Of a stretch of 64,000 bases of DNA, positions 8,041-16,288 are shown in pieces. A model generated the notes under the pieces. It made no database searches and was not told where the DNA came from. It saw only the letters and a program-made list of their open reading frames with translations. The stretch comes from BQJU01 sp964015035 (GTDB lineage Bacteria; Bacteroidota; Bacteroidia; Chitinophagales; Saprospiraceae), in the NCBI GenBank assembly GCA_964015035.1, contig CAXHCA010000003.1, forward strand, positions 1 to 64,000. Reading direction: 5' to 3'. Every line of letters begins with the position of its first letter. Within the stretch, counting starts at the first letter, position 1. Both the position numbers and the translations under genes were made by a program.

Positions 8041-9393
8041 ATGCAGGATAAAACAATTTCCGGATTTTCCAAGTGGAGCAAAGAAGAAAAGGTCAAATGG
8101 CTGGCCGAGCATTTCTTTGCCGATGCGGAAACCTACGCCGAAGAGCTGAGCAGCTTCTGGCACGGAAATGTGGATTTACAGCGCATCCTGGACGGATTTA
8201 GCGAAAATACCATCTCCAACTATATCATTCCCTATGGCATTGCCCCCAATTTTCTCATCAATGGCCAGGTCTATGCCGTTCCAATGGTCATTGAAGAAAG
8301 TTCGGTGGTGGCTGCTGCTTCCAGCGCGGCTAAATTTTGGCTGACCAGAGGTGGCTTTAAAGCCAAAGTCATCTCTACGAAAAAATTGGGACAAGTGCAT
8401 TTCACCTGGGGAGGCCCTCCGGAGAAACTGAAAAAACATTTTACCCAGCTTGAAGCAGAATTGCGCCAGGAAGCCGCTTACCTTACGGCAAATATGGAAA
8501 GTCGTGGCGGGGGTGTGCTCGATATTGAATTGCGAGATATGACCGACTTGGAGCCCAACTATTACCAGCTAATGGTAAGCTTTGAGACCTGTGATTCTAT
8601 GGGCGCCAATTTTATTAATTCTGTGCTGGAGGAATTTGCACAAACGCTGGAAAACTTTCTTCAGAAACAAGCAGACTTTACGGGGGCTGAAAAAGAGGTT
8701 AACGTTATTATGGCCATTTTATCCAACTACACGCCGGAATGTCTGGTGCATATCGAAGTATCCTGCGCTATCGAAGATTTGAAGGGGGCCTGTCTGGAAA
8801 TGGACGGGCCTACCTTTGCAGAAAAATTTGCCACCGCTATTCGCATTGCACATATCGATCCATATCGGGCCACCACCCACAACAAAGGTATCTTTAATGG
8901 TGTCGATGCCGTTGTTTTGGCTACAGCCAATGATTTTCGCGCCGTCGAGGCCTGTGGACATACCTATGCCGCTCGTGAGGGGCAATACCGCAGTCTGAGT
9001 TACTGCGAGATCAAAAATGGCGTTTTCCGCTTCTGGATGGACCTACCGCTCGCCTTAGGAACAGTGGGCGGATTAACCACCTTACACCCTCTGGCTAAGC
9101 GATCGCTGGAACTCCTGGGCTACCCCAGCGCCGAGGAATTGATGATGATCATTGCCGCTACGGGATTGGCACAAAACTTTGCCGCCGTGCGTTCTTTGGT
9201 TACAACGGGTATCCAGCAGGGGCACATGAAAATGCACCTCAAAAATATCTTGAATCACCTCGGTGCTGATGAACGGGAATCGCTACAGGCCGAGGTCTAT
9301 TTTACCGATAAGGTGGTGTCTTTTAGTTCGGTACGCGAATTTGTAGAATCTCTTCGCAATTGCAATGGCCAGGCAGTTTATGCTACCAAATAA
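8041..9393 (+). CDS. mvaA: Hydroxymethylglutaryl-CoA reductase, class II
   Basis: Makes mevalonate from HMG-CoA. The 450-residue, membrane-free protein is of the bacterial class II type. Catalytic motifs are present: the glutamate pair E85-E86 in VIEESSVVAAAS, the CDSMGANFINS loop, the lysine of TTHNKGIFNG and the aspartate of VVLATANDFRAVEA, and a histidine-containing C-terminal segment (GIQQGHMKMHLKN). Class II enzymes can run in either direction, but the fni and kinase neighbours point to synthesis here. The next gene starts six bases after its stop. Confidence 0.94.
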   Translation: MQDKTISGFSKWSKEEKVKWLAEHFFADAETYAEELSSFWHGNVDLQRILDGFSENTISNYIIPYGIAPNFLINGQVYAVPMVIEESSVVAAASSAAKFWLTRGGFKAKVISTKKLGQVHFTWGGPPEKLKKHFTQLEAELRQEAAYLTANMESRGGGVLDIELRDMTDLEPNYYQLMVSFETCDSMGANFINSVLEEFAQTLENFLQKQADFTGAEKEVNVIMAILSNYTPECLVHIEVSCAIEDLKGACLEMDGPTFAEKFATAIRIAHIDPYRATTHNKGIFNGVDAVVLATANDFRAVEACGHTYAAREGQYRSLSYCEIKNGVFRFWMDLPLALGTVGGLTTLHPLAKRSLELLGYPSAEELMMIIAATGLAQNFAAVRSLVTTGIQQGHMKMHLKNILNHLGADERESLQAEVYFTDKVVSFSSVREFVESLRNCNGQAVYATK

Positions 9394-9399
9394 GGATTG

Positions 9400-10335
9400 A
9401 TGTCGGCAGCCACTCCATACCACATTCATACCAATGGCAAGTTGCTGCTCAGCGCAGAATATTTTGTATTGGATGGTGCTCAGGCACTGGCCTTGCCGAC
9501 CAAGTTGGGACAATCCTTTGCAGTGAGGCCGCTGGCTGGTAAAACCAACGAAATCCACTGGAAAAGCCTTACCAAACAAGGCTCTTGCTGGTTTGAAGCC
9601 ACCTTTTCTTTATTTCCTTTGCAAATCATCGAAGCCAATCACCCAATGACCGCCCGGCGGGTATTGGATTTGCTGGAAAACATCTCTCGCTTACGGCCGT
9701 CTTTCTGGAACAAAAGACAGGCTTTTCAGGTCGAAACCCGCCTCGATTTCTCCCGTGAATGGGGCCTGGGCAGCAGTTCTACACTGGTATCCGCATTATC
9801 TCAGTGGGCCACGGTCGATCCCTACCAGTTGCTTGCTGATACTTTTGGCGGTTCCGGTTATGATCTGGCTTGTGCGGTAGCCAACGGGCCCCTTTTATAT
9901 CAACGGCAAAACCAGCGAGGTACCTATGTTGAAACGCCGTTCCGCCCTACTTTTGCCGATCAACTGTATTTTGTGTATTTGGGTAAAAAGCAAAATAGCC
10001 GGGAAGGTATCCAGCGTTACCGCAGCCTGACCGATAAGGATGAAGGGTTGATCCGGAAAATCAGCCAGCTTTCTTTGGCTATGGCCAATGCGACAGCTCT
10101 ACCTGATTTTGAAAAAATCATCCTCGAACACGAGCGATTGGTCAGCCAAACACTCCAACTTGACCGGGCCCAAAACTTGCATTTCTCCGATTTTCCCGGC
10201 GAAATCAAATCGCTAGGTGCCTGGGGCGGCGACTTTGTGCTGGCCACCTCCCCCTTTTCACCATCAGAAACGATGAATTATTTCCAGCAAAAAGGCTATA
10301 ATGTCATCTTCTCTTACCATGATTTAATCCTCTGA
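9400..10335 (+). CDS. GYDIA-type GHMP kinase (mevalonate-pathway kinase candidate)
   Basis: A 312-residue GHMP-superfamily kinase. It has the N-terminal substrate segment HTNGKLLLSAEYFVLDG, the ATP-binding loop EWGLGSSSTLVSAL and, in place of the exact GYDIA motif, GGSGYDLACAVANG, which names its Bacteroidota subfamily. In this phylum it is found beside mevalonate genes, and a role as mevalonate or phosphomevalonate kinase is inferred from that position rather than shown. The ATG at 9400 is preferred over the TTG at 9397. It is closely linked to mvaA. The decarboxylase and other kinase of the pathway are not in the window. Confidence 0.85.
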   Translation: MSAATPYHIHTNGKLLLSAEYFVLDGAQALALPTKLGQSFAVRPLAGKTNEIHWKSLTKQGSCWFEATFSLFPLQIIEANHPMTARRVLDLLENISRLRPSFWNKRQAFQVETRLDFSREWGLGSSSTLVSALSQWATVDPYQLLADTFGGSGYDLACAVANGPLLYQRQNQRGTYVETPFRPTFADQLYFVYLGKKQNSREGIQRYRSLTDKDEGLIRKISQLSLAMANATALPDFEKIILEHERLVSQTLQLDRAQNLHFSDFPGEIKSLGAWGGDFVLATSPFSPSETMNYFQQKGYNVIFSYHDLIL

Positions 10336-10364
10336 TTGATTGCCCTGCTAAAGGGCATAGTTTC

Positions 10365-10411
10365 GCCCGTAGGGACGTATTATCGGTAGTCGTTTTTCTA
10401 CTACAAACGGG
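10365..10411. repeat. Nested hairpin repeat (CCCGTAGGGACG type)
   Basis: CCCGT (10366-10370) pairs with ACGGG (10407-10411), and inside it GTAGT pairs with ACTAC around a T-rich loop. The segment starting CCCGTAGGGACGTATTATCG resembles an intergenic motif that I recall from several Bacteroidota genomes; that recollection is not verified. Just before it, TGCCC/GGGCA (10341-10357) forms a small hairpin after the kinase gene. The gap 10336-10714 also holds a palindromic repeat and the Nfu promoter. Confidence 0.4.
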
Positions 10412-10440
10412 AGTATCCTGAGAACTGCATCTGTATGTAT

Positions 10441-10516
10441 CTTAGTGCCTGTTTGGAGGTGGTCATTCAGACTGCAAATTTCGCTTCTAAAGCACCACCT
10501 CCAAACAGGCACTAAG
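10441..10516. repeat. Palindromic element, short form: 23-bp perfect inverted repeat
   Basis: Two perfect 23-bp arms (10441-10463 and 10494-10516) that begin CTTAGTGCCTGTTTGGAGG and its complement flank a 30-base spacer. The left end and the inner right side match the longer element at 16105-16288 (25 of 27 bases on the left). It is therefore a member of a dispersed family and appears to be an internally shortened copy. No open frame is inside. It may be a MITE-like or REP-like element mobilised from elsewhere (inference). Confidence 0.8.
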
Positions 10517-10600
10517 TTCAAAAGCAATTTCCCAATGCTGAATTTTTGATTATTCTAAAAATTGTCCAACCTTAATCAAACTAGGATACCAATAATGTGT

Positions 10601-10691
10601 TAATTTTGTAGAATGAGTCTAAATAAAGCCTTAGATTCCATTTTTCAGAAAGTTTCATCGCCCTCAAACGGCAATTGATGCCGGTGGGGCG
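10601..10691 (+). promoter_or_regulatory. Promoter and structured leader of the Nfu gene
   Basis: TAATTTTG (10601-10608) matches the -7 box. The following leader of about 100 bases contains a nested hairpin: CGCCC (10659-10663) with GGGCG (10687-10691), and inside it CGGC (10669-10672) with GCCG (10680-10683). Iron-sulfur genes are often regulated, but no named riboswitch is recognised here. Confidence 0.45.
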
Positions 10692-10714
10692 TAGAATCCA
10701 AAAATAGATAGATC

Positions 10715-11329
10715 ATGGAGAGCACGGTAACCAAAAGCCCGGTAATGTTGTATACGGAGCAGACGCCTAATCCGGAATCACTGAAATTTGTCACCAATCG
10801 AATGTTGTACAAAGGTACGGCCGATTTCCGTGAGGAAGAGCTGGCACAGGAATGGTCGCCACTGGGTACTGCATTGTTTGAATTGCCCTATGTAAAGGGT
10901 GTCTATATCTGCAATAACTTTGTCACAGTCACCAAGGAGTTTAATTACGCCTGGGAAGACATTATGTTGAAGTTGAAGGAATTCATCAAAGGTTATATCG
11001 AAGCAGGCAAAGAGATCGTAAAAGACGGTTTTGATGAAGCGATGGCCAAGATTGAAGCGGAGCGTGGTGCTTCTTATGAATACTCAGATGATGAGGCAGA
11101 AATTGTGCAAAAGATCAAAGACCTGATCGATACTTACGTAAAACCTGCCGTAGAAATGGACGGCGGTAACATCGAATTTAAGGCTTTCAGCCAAGGAACG
11201 GTTACCGTAGTGCTTCAAGGGTCTTGTAGCGGCTGCCCTTCTTCTACCGTTACGCTCAAAGCGGGTATTGAAGGCATGCTTAAGCGCATGATCCCGGAAG
11301 TCAAGGAAGTTGTTGCCGAAATGGGATAA
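10715..11329 (+). CDS. Nfu-type iron-sulfur cluster scaffold/carrier protein
   Basis: A 204-residue protein with two parts. An N-terminal Nfu_N-like domain (TEQTPNPESLKFVTNRML, about residues 12-100) is followed by a C-terminal NifU-like domain with the cluster-binding pair in GSCSGCPSSTVTLKAGIEGML. Such proteins carry [4Fe-4S] clusters to client enzymes. The domain order is that of eukaryotic NFU1 and many Bacteroidota homologues. It is a single gene with its own promoter; no isc or suf genes are adjacent. Confidence 0.9.
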   Translation: MESTVTKSPVMLYTEQTPNPESLKFVTNRMLYKGTADFREEELAQEWSPLGTALFELPYVKGVYICNNFVTVTKEFNYAWEDIMLKLKEFIKGYIEAGKEIVKDGFDEAMAKIEAERGASYEYSDDEAEIVQKIKDLIDTYVKPAVEMDGGNIEFKAFSQGTVTVVLQGSCSGCPSSTVTLKAGIEGMLKRMIPEVKEVVAEMG

Positions 11330-11385
11330 AAGATGCCCTGAAAATCATATTCACGCAAAGATGCCCGGAGCAATATTAATTCCTT

Positions 11386-12426
11386 TTAATCTTCGTTTTC
11401 GGCATCTTCGCGTGTCTCTTTCTCGCTAGACTCACTGATCTCTGATAACTCTCCTTCGTATGCTGTTTTTACCTCAATGGCTTTGTATCCCTGTTCGCGC
11501 AACCAGCGGCCAAAAAGGTGCGTATATCCATGGGTAACATAGATGGTCTCTGCCCCCGTAAGTTTAATGGCCTCATTTAGTCCTTCCCAATCTGCGTGAT
11601 CTGATAAAACAAAACCCCGATCTGCTCCTCGACGGCGGCGGGCACCTCGTAGCGCCATCCAGCCCGAAGCAATGCCCACTGAGACTTCCTTGAATTTCTT
11701 CGCCCAACTCGACCCGACCGCAGGAGGCGGAGCGATTACCAGGTTCCCCGGATACTCACTCGTTTTGATGCGCTGTGTCACCCGGGTAGTTGGCTGCAAT
11801 TTTATCCCCTGCTGGCGGATAACCTCATTGGTATTTTCAATGGCACCATGTGTAAAAATTTTCCCAATGGAAGTATCCAGATGTTTGATGATGCGCTGAG
11901 ATTTGCCCAAAGCATAGCCGGTCAACAGACTCACCTTGCCTGCGGCCTGATTGCCGCGCCACCAATTGTTGATGTCTTCAAAAATGGTTTCTTGATCTCT
12001 CCAGGTGTAAACCGGTAACCCAAAGGTAGATTCCGTCACAAATGTGTGGCATTTTACCGGTTCAAAAGGCTGGCAAAGGCCATCATCCTCCAATTTATAA
12101 TCCCCGGATACCACCCATATTTCGCCCTTATATTCCACTCGAATTTGCGCAGAACCAATAATATGACCTGCCGGAAAAAAGGTAAATTTAACCCCATTTA
12201 TATTTTTGGTTTCTCCGTACTCCACCGTTTCCAGTTTGATCGGCCCCAACCGATAGCGGATCACAGGAGCTGCTTTGCGGCTACAGAGGTAATAGCGATG
12301 TCCCGCGCGCGAATGATCCGCATGGCCGTGGGTGATCAGTGCCCTTTTTACCGGCCGCCAAGGGTCAATGTGCACCTGAGCCGCTGCACAATAGATGCCA
12401 TCCTGAGTAAATTCCAATAAGGGCAT
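11386..12426 (-). CDS. Ligase-associated-type DNA exonuclease (metallo-beta-lactamase fold)
   Basis: A 346-residue metallo-beta-lactamase/beta-CASP-like nuclease. The metal site THGHADHSRAGH (H33, H35, D37, H38) sits early, followed by FPAGHIIGSAQIRV and VVSGDYKLEDDGLCQPFEPV. The C-terminal FVLSDHADWEGL and YVTHGYTHLFGRWLREQG also fit. The family normally lies next to an ATP-dependent DNA ligase and a helicase in a repair operon; neither is near here, so it is solitary. An acidic tail ends the protein. Confidence 0.85.
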   Translation of the reverse strand: MPLLEFTQDGIYCAAAQVHIDPWRPVKRALITHGHADHSRAGHRYYLCSRKAAPVIRYRLGPIKLETVEYGETKNINGVKFTFFPAGHIIGSAQIRVEYKGEIWVVSGDYKLEDDGLCQPFEPVKCHTFVTESTFGLPVYTWRDQETIFEDINNWWRGNQAAGKVSLLTGYALGKSQRIIKHLDTSIGKIFTHGAIENTNEVIRQQGIKLQPTTRVTQRIKTSEYPGNLVIAPPPAVGSSWAKKFKEVSVGIASGWMALRGARRRRGADRGFVLSDHADWEGLNEAIKLTGAETIYVTHGYTHLFGRWLREQGYKAIEVKTAYEGELSEISESSEKETREDAENED

Positions 12427-12463
12427 ATATGTTGAATTCGTTCACATCATGGAACAAGGTAAA

Positions 12464-12847
12464 CTAGATTTGGTTCTGCCGTTGGCTATCCAGAGCGGGG
12501 CGCGTGTGCTGGGTATCATAAATGATGCGAAGAGAAATAATTTTACCCATTTCATCAAATTCAAACAGATCCACACAATCAAAGGTCGTCTGAGCCCCCT
12601 CTGCCAATGTCCAATGATAAAGAAAGTTGACGCCCCAATTTCGTGCAGTTTGTCCTTGATAAATATCCAAAAGTTCAATCCGAGACTGGTGGGTATCCTG
12701 AAATAAATCGCGGTAGAAACTAGCGGGGCTTTGCTGGCCATAAAGGGGGGAAAACACCTTGGCCCCTTCACAAAAAAGGCCTATAACCCCCTGGTAGTCT
12801 GCTTTTTCTAAGGCCCCCAAGTACCTTTTTATATTTTCCTGAATCAT
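12464..12847 (-). CDS. SnoaL/NTF2-like protein
   Basis: A 127-residue NTF2-like fold, starting MIQENIKRYLGALEKADYQG, with the FCEGAKVFSPLYG and WTLAEGAQTTFDCVDLFEFDEMGKI segments typical of SnoaL-like ketosteroid-isomerase relatives. Members include small-molecule isomerases, hydrolases and ligand-binding proteins, so no reaction is assigned. The start is chosen because its ATG overlaps the TGA of the upstream histidine kinase (ATGA, 12844-12847), which indicates translational coupling. The frame stays open upstream but lies within the kinase coding region. Confidence 0.75.
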   Translation of the reverse strand: MIQENIKRYLGALEKADYQGVIGLFCEGAKVFSPLYGQQSPASFYRDLFQDTHQSRIELLDIYQGQTARNWGVNFLYHWTLAEGAQTTFDCVDLFEFDEMGKIISLRIIYDTQHTRPALDSQRQNQI

Positions 12848-14775
12848 TGTTTCTTTATCGTGAAATAAAAAGTAGCTCCTTTTCCGGGAGTAGATTCCAC
12901 CCAAATTTCTCCTTGATGTTGTTCCACTACTTTTTTGCAAATGGCCAATCCCAGTCCCGTGCCTTCGTAGTCACCCATGCCATGCAATTTCTTAAACAAC
13001 AAAAAGATGGTTTCCAAATAATCAGGTTTGATTCCAATGCCGTTATCCGCCACTCTAAATTGCCAGTGGCTTCCGGTATCTCTGGCCGATATTTCAATAT
13101 ATGGCACTTCATCCTCTTGCTTAAATTTGATGGCATTGGCGATCAAATTCTGGAAGAGTTGTTTCATCTTAATGCCGTTGGCATAGATTTTCTCCGGCAA
13201 GTTTTGGGTATAAAAAATGGCTTTGTTTTCTTGGATGGTTTTGGTTAATCCATTTTTCACTTCTTCCAGTAGGTCCTGCACATCAATCATCGCTTTTGTC
13301 TGGTCGCCAGTATTGACCCGGGAATAGGTCAGCAAATCCTCAATCAATTGATTCAGGTTCGCGGCCCCTTTATTGATAAAATCAATGTAACTCTGCCCCT
13401 GCTCATCCAGCTGATCACCATAGCGACGTTGCAACAATTGGGCAAAGGTACTCATGGTCCGGAGTGGTTCCCGCAAGTCATGAGAAGCGATGTAGGCAAA
13501 ATTTTCCAGTTGCAAATTAGAATCGATATATTTCTGCAATTGCCGATTCTTAACATCCAGCTCCTGAATTTTTTCCTGGAGTGTGCGTTGTGCCTCCTTG
13601 CGTTCGGAAATATTCCGAACCACGACAATGAATTCAAACTCATTTAATTCACTGATCCGGGCCTCAAAATAATTGATTTCATCCCTGATCGGCAAGGCAT
13701 ACTCAAAGATCTGTACACTGCCGGTTTCCTGCGCTTTAATCATATTGGCTCTAAACCCCATAGCAACGGGTGGAGGCAGCACTTCATCCATCGTTTTTCC
13801 CATAAATGCCTCTGGCGGCAGCAATAAATCCTTTTCATTTTCTGCGGGGTAATAGTCCAGAAAAACCCCATCCATATTAATTCGGAACTTCAAATCAGGC
13901 AAGGCTCTCAAGACCCCCATCAGCAAAGATTCACTTTCTTGCAGTGATTCCAGTGCCTTATTCCGATCATTGACATCAACGACCATCGATACCGCATGAT
14001 GCAGTTGGCCATCAGCCCCATAGATTAGTGCAGTTCCTACACTGGCCCAGATGGGGTAGCCGTCTTTATGAATAAACCGCTTCTCTAATTTAACAGAAGG
14101 CAACCCTTTTTTCCTGGCATGAGCAATCTGTTGGAGTTGCCCTTCTATATCCTCAGGATGGGTCAAATCACGAAAATTAACACCGATTAATTCTTCCTTC
14201 TCATAACCCAAAAGTTGATGAAAAGCTGGATTACAATTCTTGATAAAGCCCTTGGGATCTAGAAATAGTACACCCATCGGGCTGTGTTCCAAAAGGCTGT
14301 TATAGAGATCTTCTCTTCGTCTAGATTTAACTTCAATCTCTTTTTTCTCCGTAATATCTCTCCGGTTGCCCCATAGGCCCATAAATTTTCCATCTTTAAC
14401 TATACCGATAGCATATACGATATAGTACCGAGGAGCCTCCAGCTTGTCACTATCCTTATATTCCTCATAATGTAATTCATAGCCATTTTCCATGAATTTT
14501 CGTATCGAAGCCCGATTAGACTCCGGATGAGGCCCTTTGAGTTCATCATACTTTAGTCCGAGAATGTCCTCAGGAGTGTCAAATCCATAGATTTTGGCCA
14601 TGGCGAGATTGCATTCCTCTATGTAAGAATGTTCGCAAAATTGCTCCACCTGCTCATCGATAGGCAGTGCAACGCTAAAAGGTTTTCGGCAATTTAGGTA
14701 CAAGAATCCGTCAGAAGTAAGTGCTACGAACTCTTTAAACCTTTTAAAATTACCTGGGTCTGATTTTTCCACCAT
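12844..14775 (-). CDS. PAS-domain sensor histidine kinase
   Basis: A 643-residue soluble sensor kinase with no membrane segment. It has about three PAS modules: residues about 5-135 (including VYAIGIVKDGKFMGLWGNRRDITEKK), 150-270 (LLEHSPMGVLFLDPKGFIKN) and 280-400 (RALPDLKFRINMDGVFLDY). A short coiled segment leads to the phosphoacceptor helix with H in ASHDLREPLR, then NLIANAIKF (N box), VADNGIGI and GTGLGLAICKK (ATP lid). It ends without a receiver domain and no response regulator is adjacent, so its partner lies elsewhere. It overlaps the SnoaL-like gene by four bases. The stimulus is unknown. Confidence 0.92.
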   Translation of the reverse strand: MVEKSDPGNFKRFKEFVALTSDGFLYLNCRKPFSVALPIDEQVEQFCEHSYIEECNLAMAKIYGFDTPEDILGLKYDELKGPHPESNRASIRKFMENGYELHYEEYKDSDKLEAPRYYIVYAIGIVKDGKFMGLWGNRRDITEKKEIEVKSRRREDLYNSLLEHSPMGVLFLDPKGFIKNCNPAFHQLLGYEKEELIGVNFRDLTHPEDIEGQLQQIAHARKKGLPSVKLEKRFIHKDGYPIWASVGTALIYGADGQLHHAVSMVVDVNDRNKALESLQESESLLMGVLRALPDLKFRINMDGVFLDYYPAENEKDLLLPPEAFMGKTMDEVLPPPVAMGFRANMIKAQETGSVQIFEYALPIRDEINYFEARISELNEFEFIVVVRNISERKEAQRTLQEKIQELDVKNRQLQKYIDSNLQLENFAYIASHDLREPLRTMSTFAQLLQRRYGDQLDEQGQSYIDFINKGAANLNQLIEDLLTYSRVNTGDQTKAMIDVQDLLEEVKNGLTKTIQENKAIFYTQNLPEKIYANGIKMKQLFQNLIANAIKFKQEDEVPYIEISARDTGSHWQFRVADNGIGIKPDYLETIFLLFKKLHGMGDYEGTGLGLAICKKVVEQHQGEIWVESTPGKGATFYFTIKKQ

Positions 14776-14837
14776 CTAATTTCTAAATCTTCCTTCATGC
14801 TTGCAGAAGCCCTTTATACAAACACTAAAGAGGTGCT

Positions 14838-15794
14838 CTAAATACGCTTGGTCTGGATGGAGGGTTTGGGTACATTATTTTTCAGTAATTGATCCAATGC
14901 CTGATTGTATTCATTAATCAGGCGGGTCGCATTTATGTTATAATGTTCAATTACCTGATTATATACGTCTACATCCTCCTGCGTCAACTGTTCTTTTTTC
15001 AAAATATTGACCACCTTCTTATAACCATCTTGAGCCAGCCCGAGATAAAATTCAAGGATAGCCACGGCTCCATCGCGATAAGCCGTATTTCCGTTAAAAT
15101 CAGGCATCAACTTCAATATTTTCAACTCTGATTGGGCAATCTGCTGCAGCTTGAGTCGGGCTTTATCCATTTGTTCTGCCTCTTTGGCTTGCATCGCTTC
15201 CGATACTTCAGAATGTTGCTTGGATACTCTAAAATACTTGAGAAAAACGGCCCGATAATAAGCATTGACATGATTGATCTGTTCAATTTCGGTATTCTTT
15301 GCCCCTTCCAATAAGGTGATGTTGTGGCTTTTGGCAAATGCCCGTTGCGCATCCTGAAACCGTTCAGCCGCATCGGCAATCTTTTTCTCCGCGGCGTCCT
15401 GCGCTTCCAGATAACGCTCCATGGCTTCGAAAGAATCCTTGCTTTCGCGCTTCAAGGTATTGATCTCACTGAATTCTATTTCGTAAGATTCCAGGTACAA
15501 TTTAAGTACCTCTTGCATTTCGTCACGCATTCCGGAATCACCTTCATAGGCTGGCAAAGTGGCTACCTTGATGATGGCTTGCGCCAACTGCTTGATAAGA
15601 TCCAAGCGTTTTTGTTCTACTTCATTATAATCATCACTATGTACTGAATACTGTACATATTCCAGATTTTTATTGACAATCCCCGCATGTTCGTTATTGA
15701 GGTAATCAAAATATTGAACCGGATCAGCAAACTCCTGCCCCATAAGGGTGTGCCCTGACAACACAAGCACCAATAAAGAAAAAACAACTCTCAT
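14838..15794 (-). CDS. Exported helical protein, possibly LIC11966-like surface protein
   Basis: A 318-residue protein with a cleavable signal peptide (hydrophobic residues 3-18, cleavage near LMGQ-EF). The rest is mostly charged and predicted helical (for example MERYLEAQDAAEKKIADAAERFQ and long Lys/Glu-rich stretches). It resembles the LIC11966 family of surface proteins by general appearance only; I am not certain of this. No enzymatic motif is seen. It lies upstream of the histidine kinase on the same strand with a 62-base gap, so the two may be co-transcribed. Confidence 0.65.
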   Translation of the reverse strand: MRVVFSLLVLVLSGHTLMGQEFADPVQYFDYLNNEHAGIVNKNLEYVQYSVHSDDYNEVEQKRLDLIKQLAQAIIKVATLPAYEGDSGMRDEMQEVLKLYLESYEIEFSEINTLKRESKDSFEAMERYLEAQDAAEKKIADAAERFQDAQRAFAKSHNITLLEGAKNTEIEQINHVNAYYRAVFLKYFRVSKQHSEVSEAMQAKEAEQMDKARLKLQQIAQSELKILKLMPDFNGNTAYRDGAVAILEFYLGLAQDGYKKVVNILKKEQLTQEDVDVYNQVIEHYNINATRLINEYNQALDQLLKNNVPKPSIQTKRI

Positions 15795-15914
15795 TAGTAA
15801 TGATTTTGGTTTTTTGACAAATCAATTATTGCCTGTACGGGAAAACAGGCCAAAAGGTACAATGAATAATGGATAATAGCAAGGTGGATTTGGGAAAAAG
15901 ATAGGGTTTTAGGT

Positions 15915-15949
15915 GCCGGCAATGCCAACATAAGTCAGCATACGCCGAC
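15915..15949. repeat. Imperfect palindrome in a gene-free stretch
   Basis: GCCGGCAATGCCAACAT and AAGTCAGCATACGCCGAC form an imperfect inverted repeat of about 35 bases. The surrounding region 15795-16104 contains no convincing gene and no clear promoter box; it is otherwise plain AT-rich spacer ahead of the palindromic element at 16105. Confidence 0.4.
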
Positions 15950-16104
15950 AACTTGATATGAGGGTTTTGATCGAAAGGGAATTAGGAACGAAGGAAAGAT
16001 TTCAGGTGCTTGGTCTAGAGCAAATATAGTTTAAATTATTTCTTTCACCCCATTTTATGCAAAATAAAATTATAATATGTAGCAAAAGTTTAAAATTTTT
16101 ATTC

Positions 16105-16288
16105 AGTGCCTGTTTGGAGGTAATCATTCAGTCCCGGTAAAACCAGGATTTTGGAACCTCTTTTCGGCTCTTTTTTCGTCCGTCTCGGCTGAGCCGAGAT
16201 GTACTCAAAAAAGAACCTTACGAGAACCCAAAATCTGCAATTTTCGCTGCTAAGAGTATGTTTGAAGCACCACCTCCAAACAAACACT
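16105..16288. repeat. Palindromic element, long form (184 bp, nested inverted repeats)
   Basis: The ends are AGTGCCTGTTTGGAGGT (16105-16121) and the near-complement ACCTCCAAACAAACACT (16272-16288). Inward, AGGATTTTGG matches CCCAAAATCT inverted, GGCTCTTTTTT matches AAAAAAGAACC, and the centre is the 17-bp palindrome TCTCGGCTGAGCCGAGA (16183-16199). Left and right ends match the short element at 10441-10516. Its right end touches the stop codon of the thioesterase gene. An open frame of 62 codons inside it is a by-product of the palindrome, not a gene. Confidence 0.8.

Noticed and set aside
16099..16287. Open frame of 62 codons on the minus strand inside the long palindromic element
   Set aside because: It is produced by the nested inverted repeats and contains no recognisable protein features; the same DNA is better explained as a repeat.
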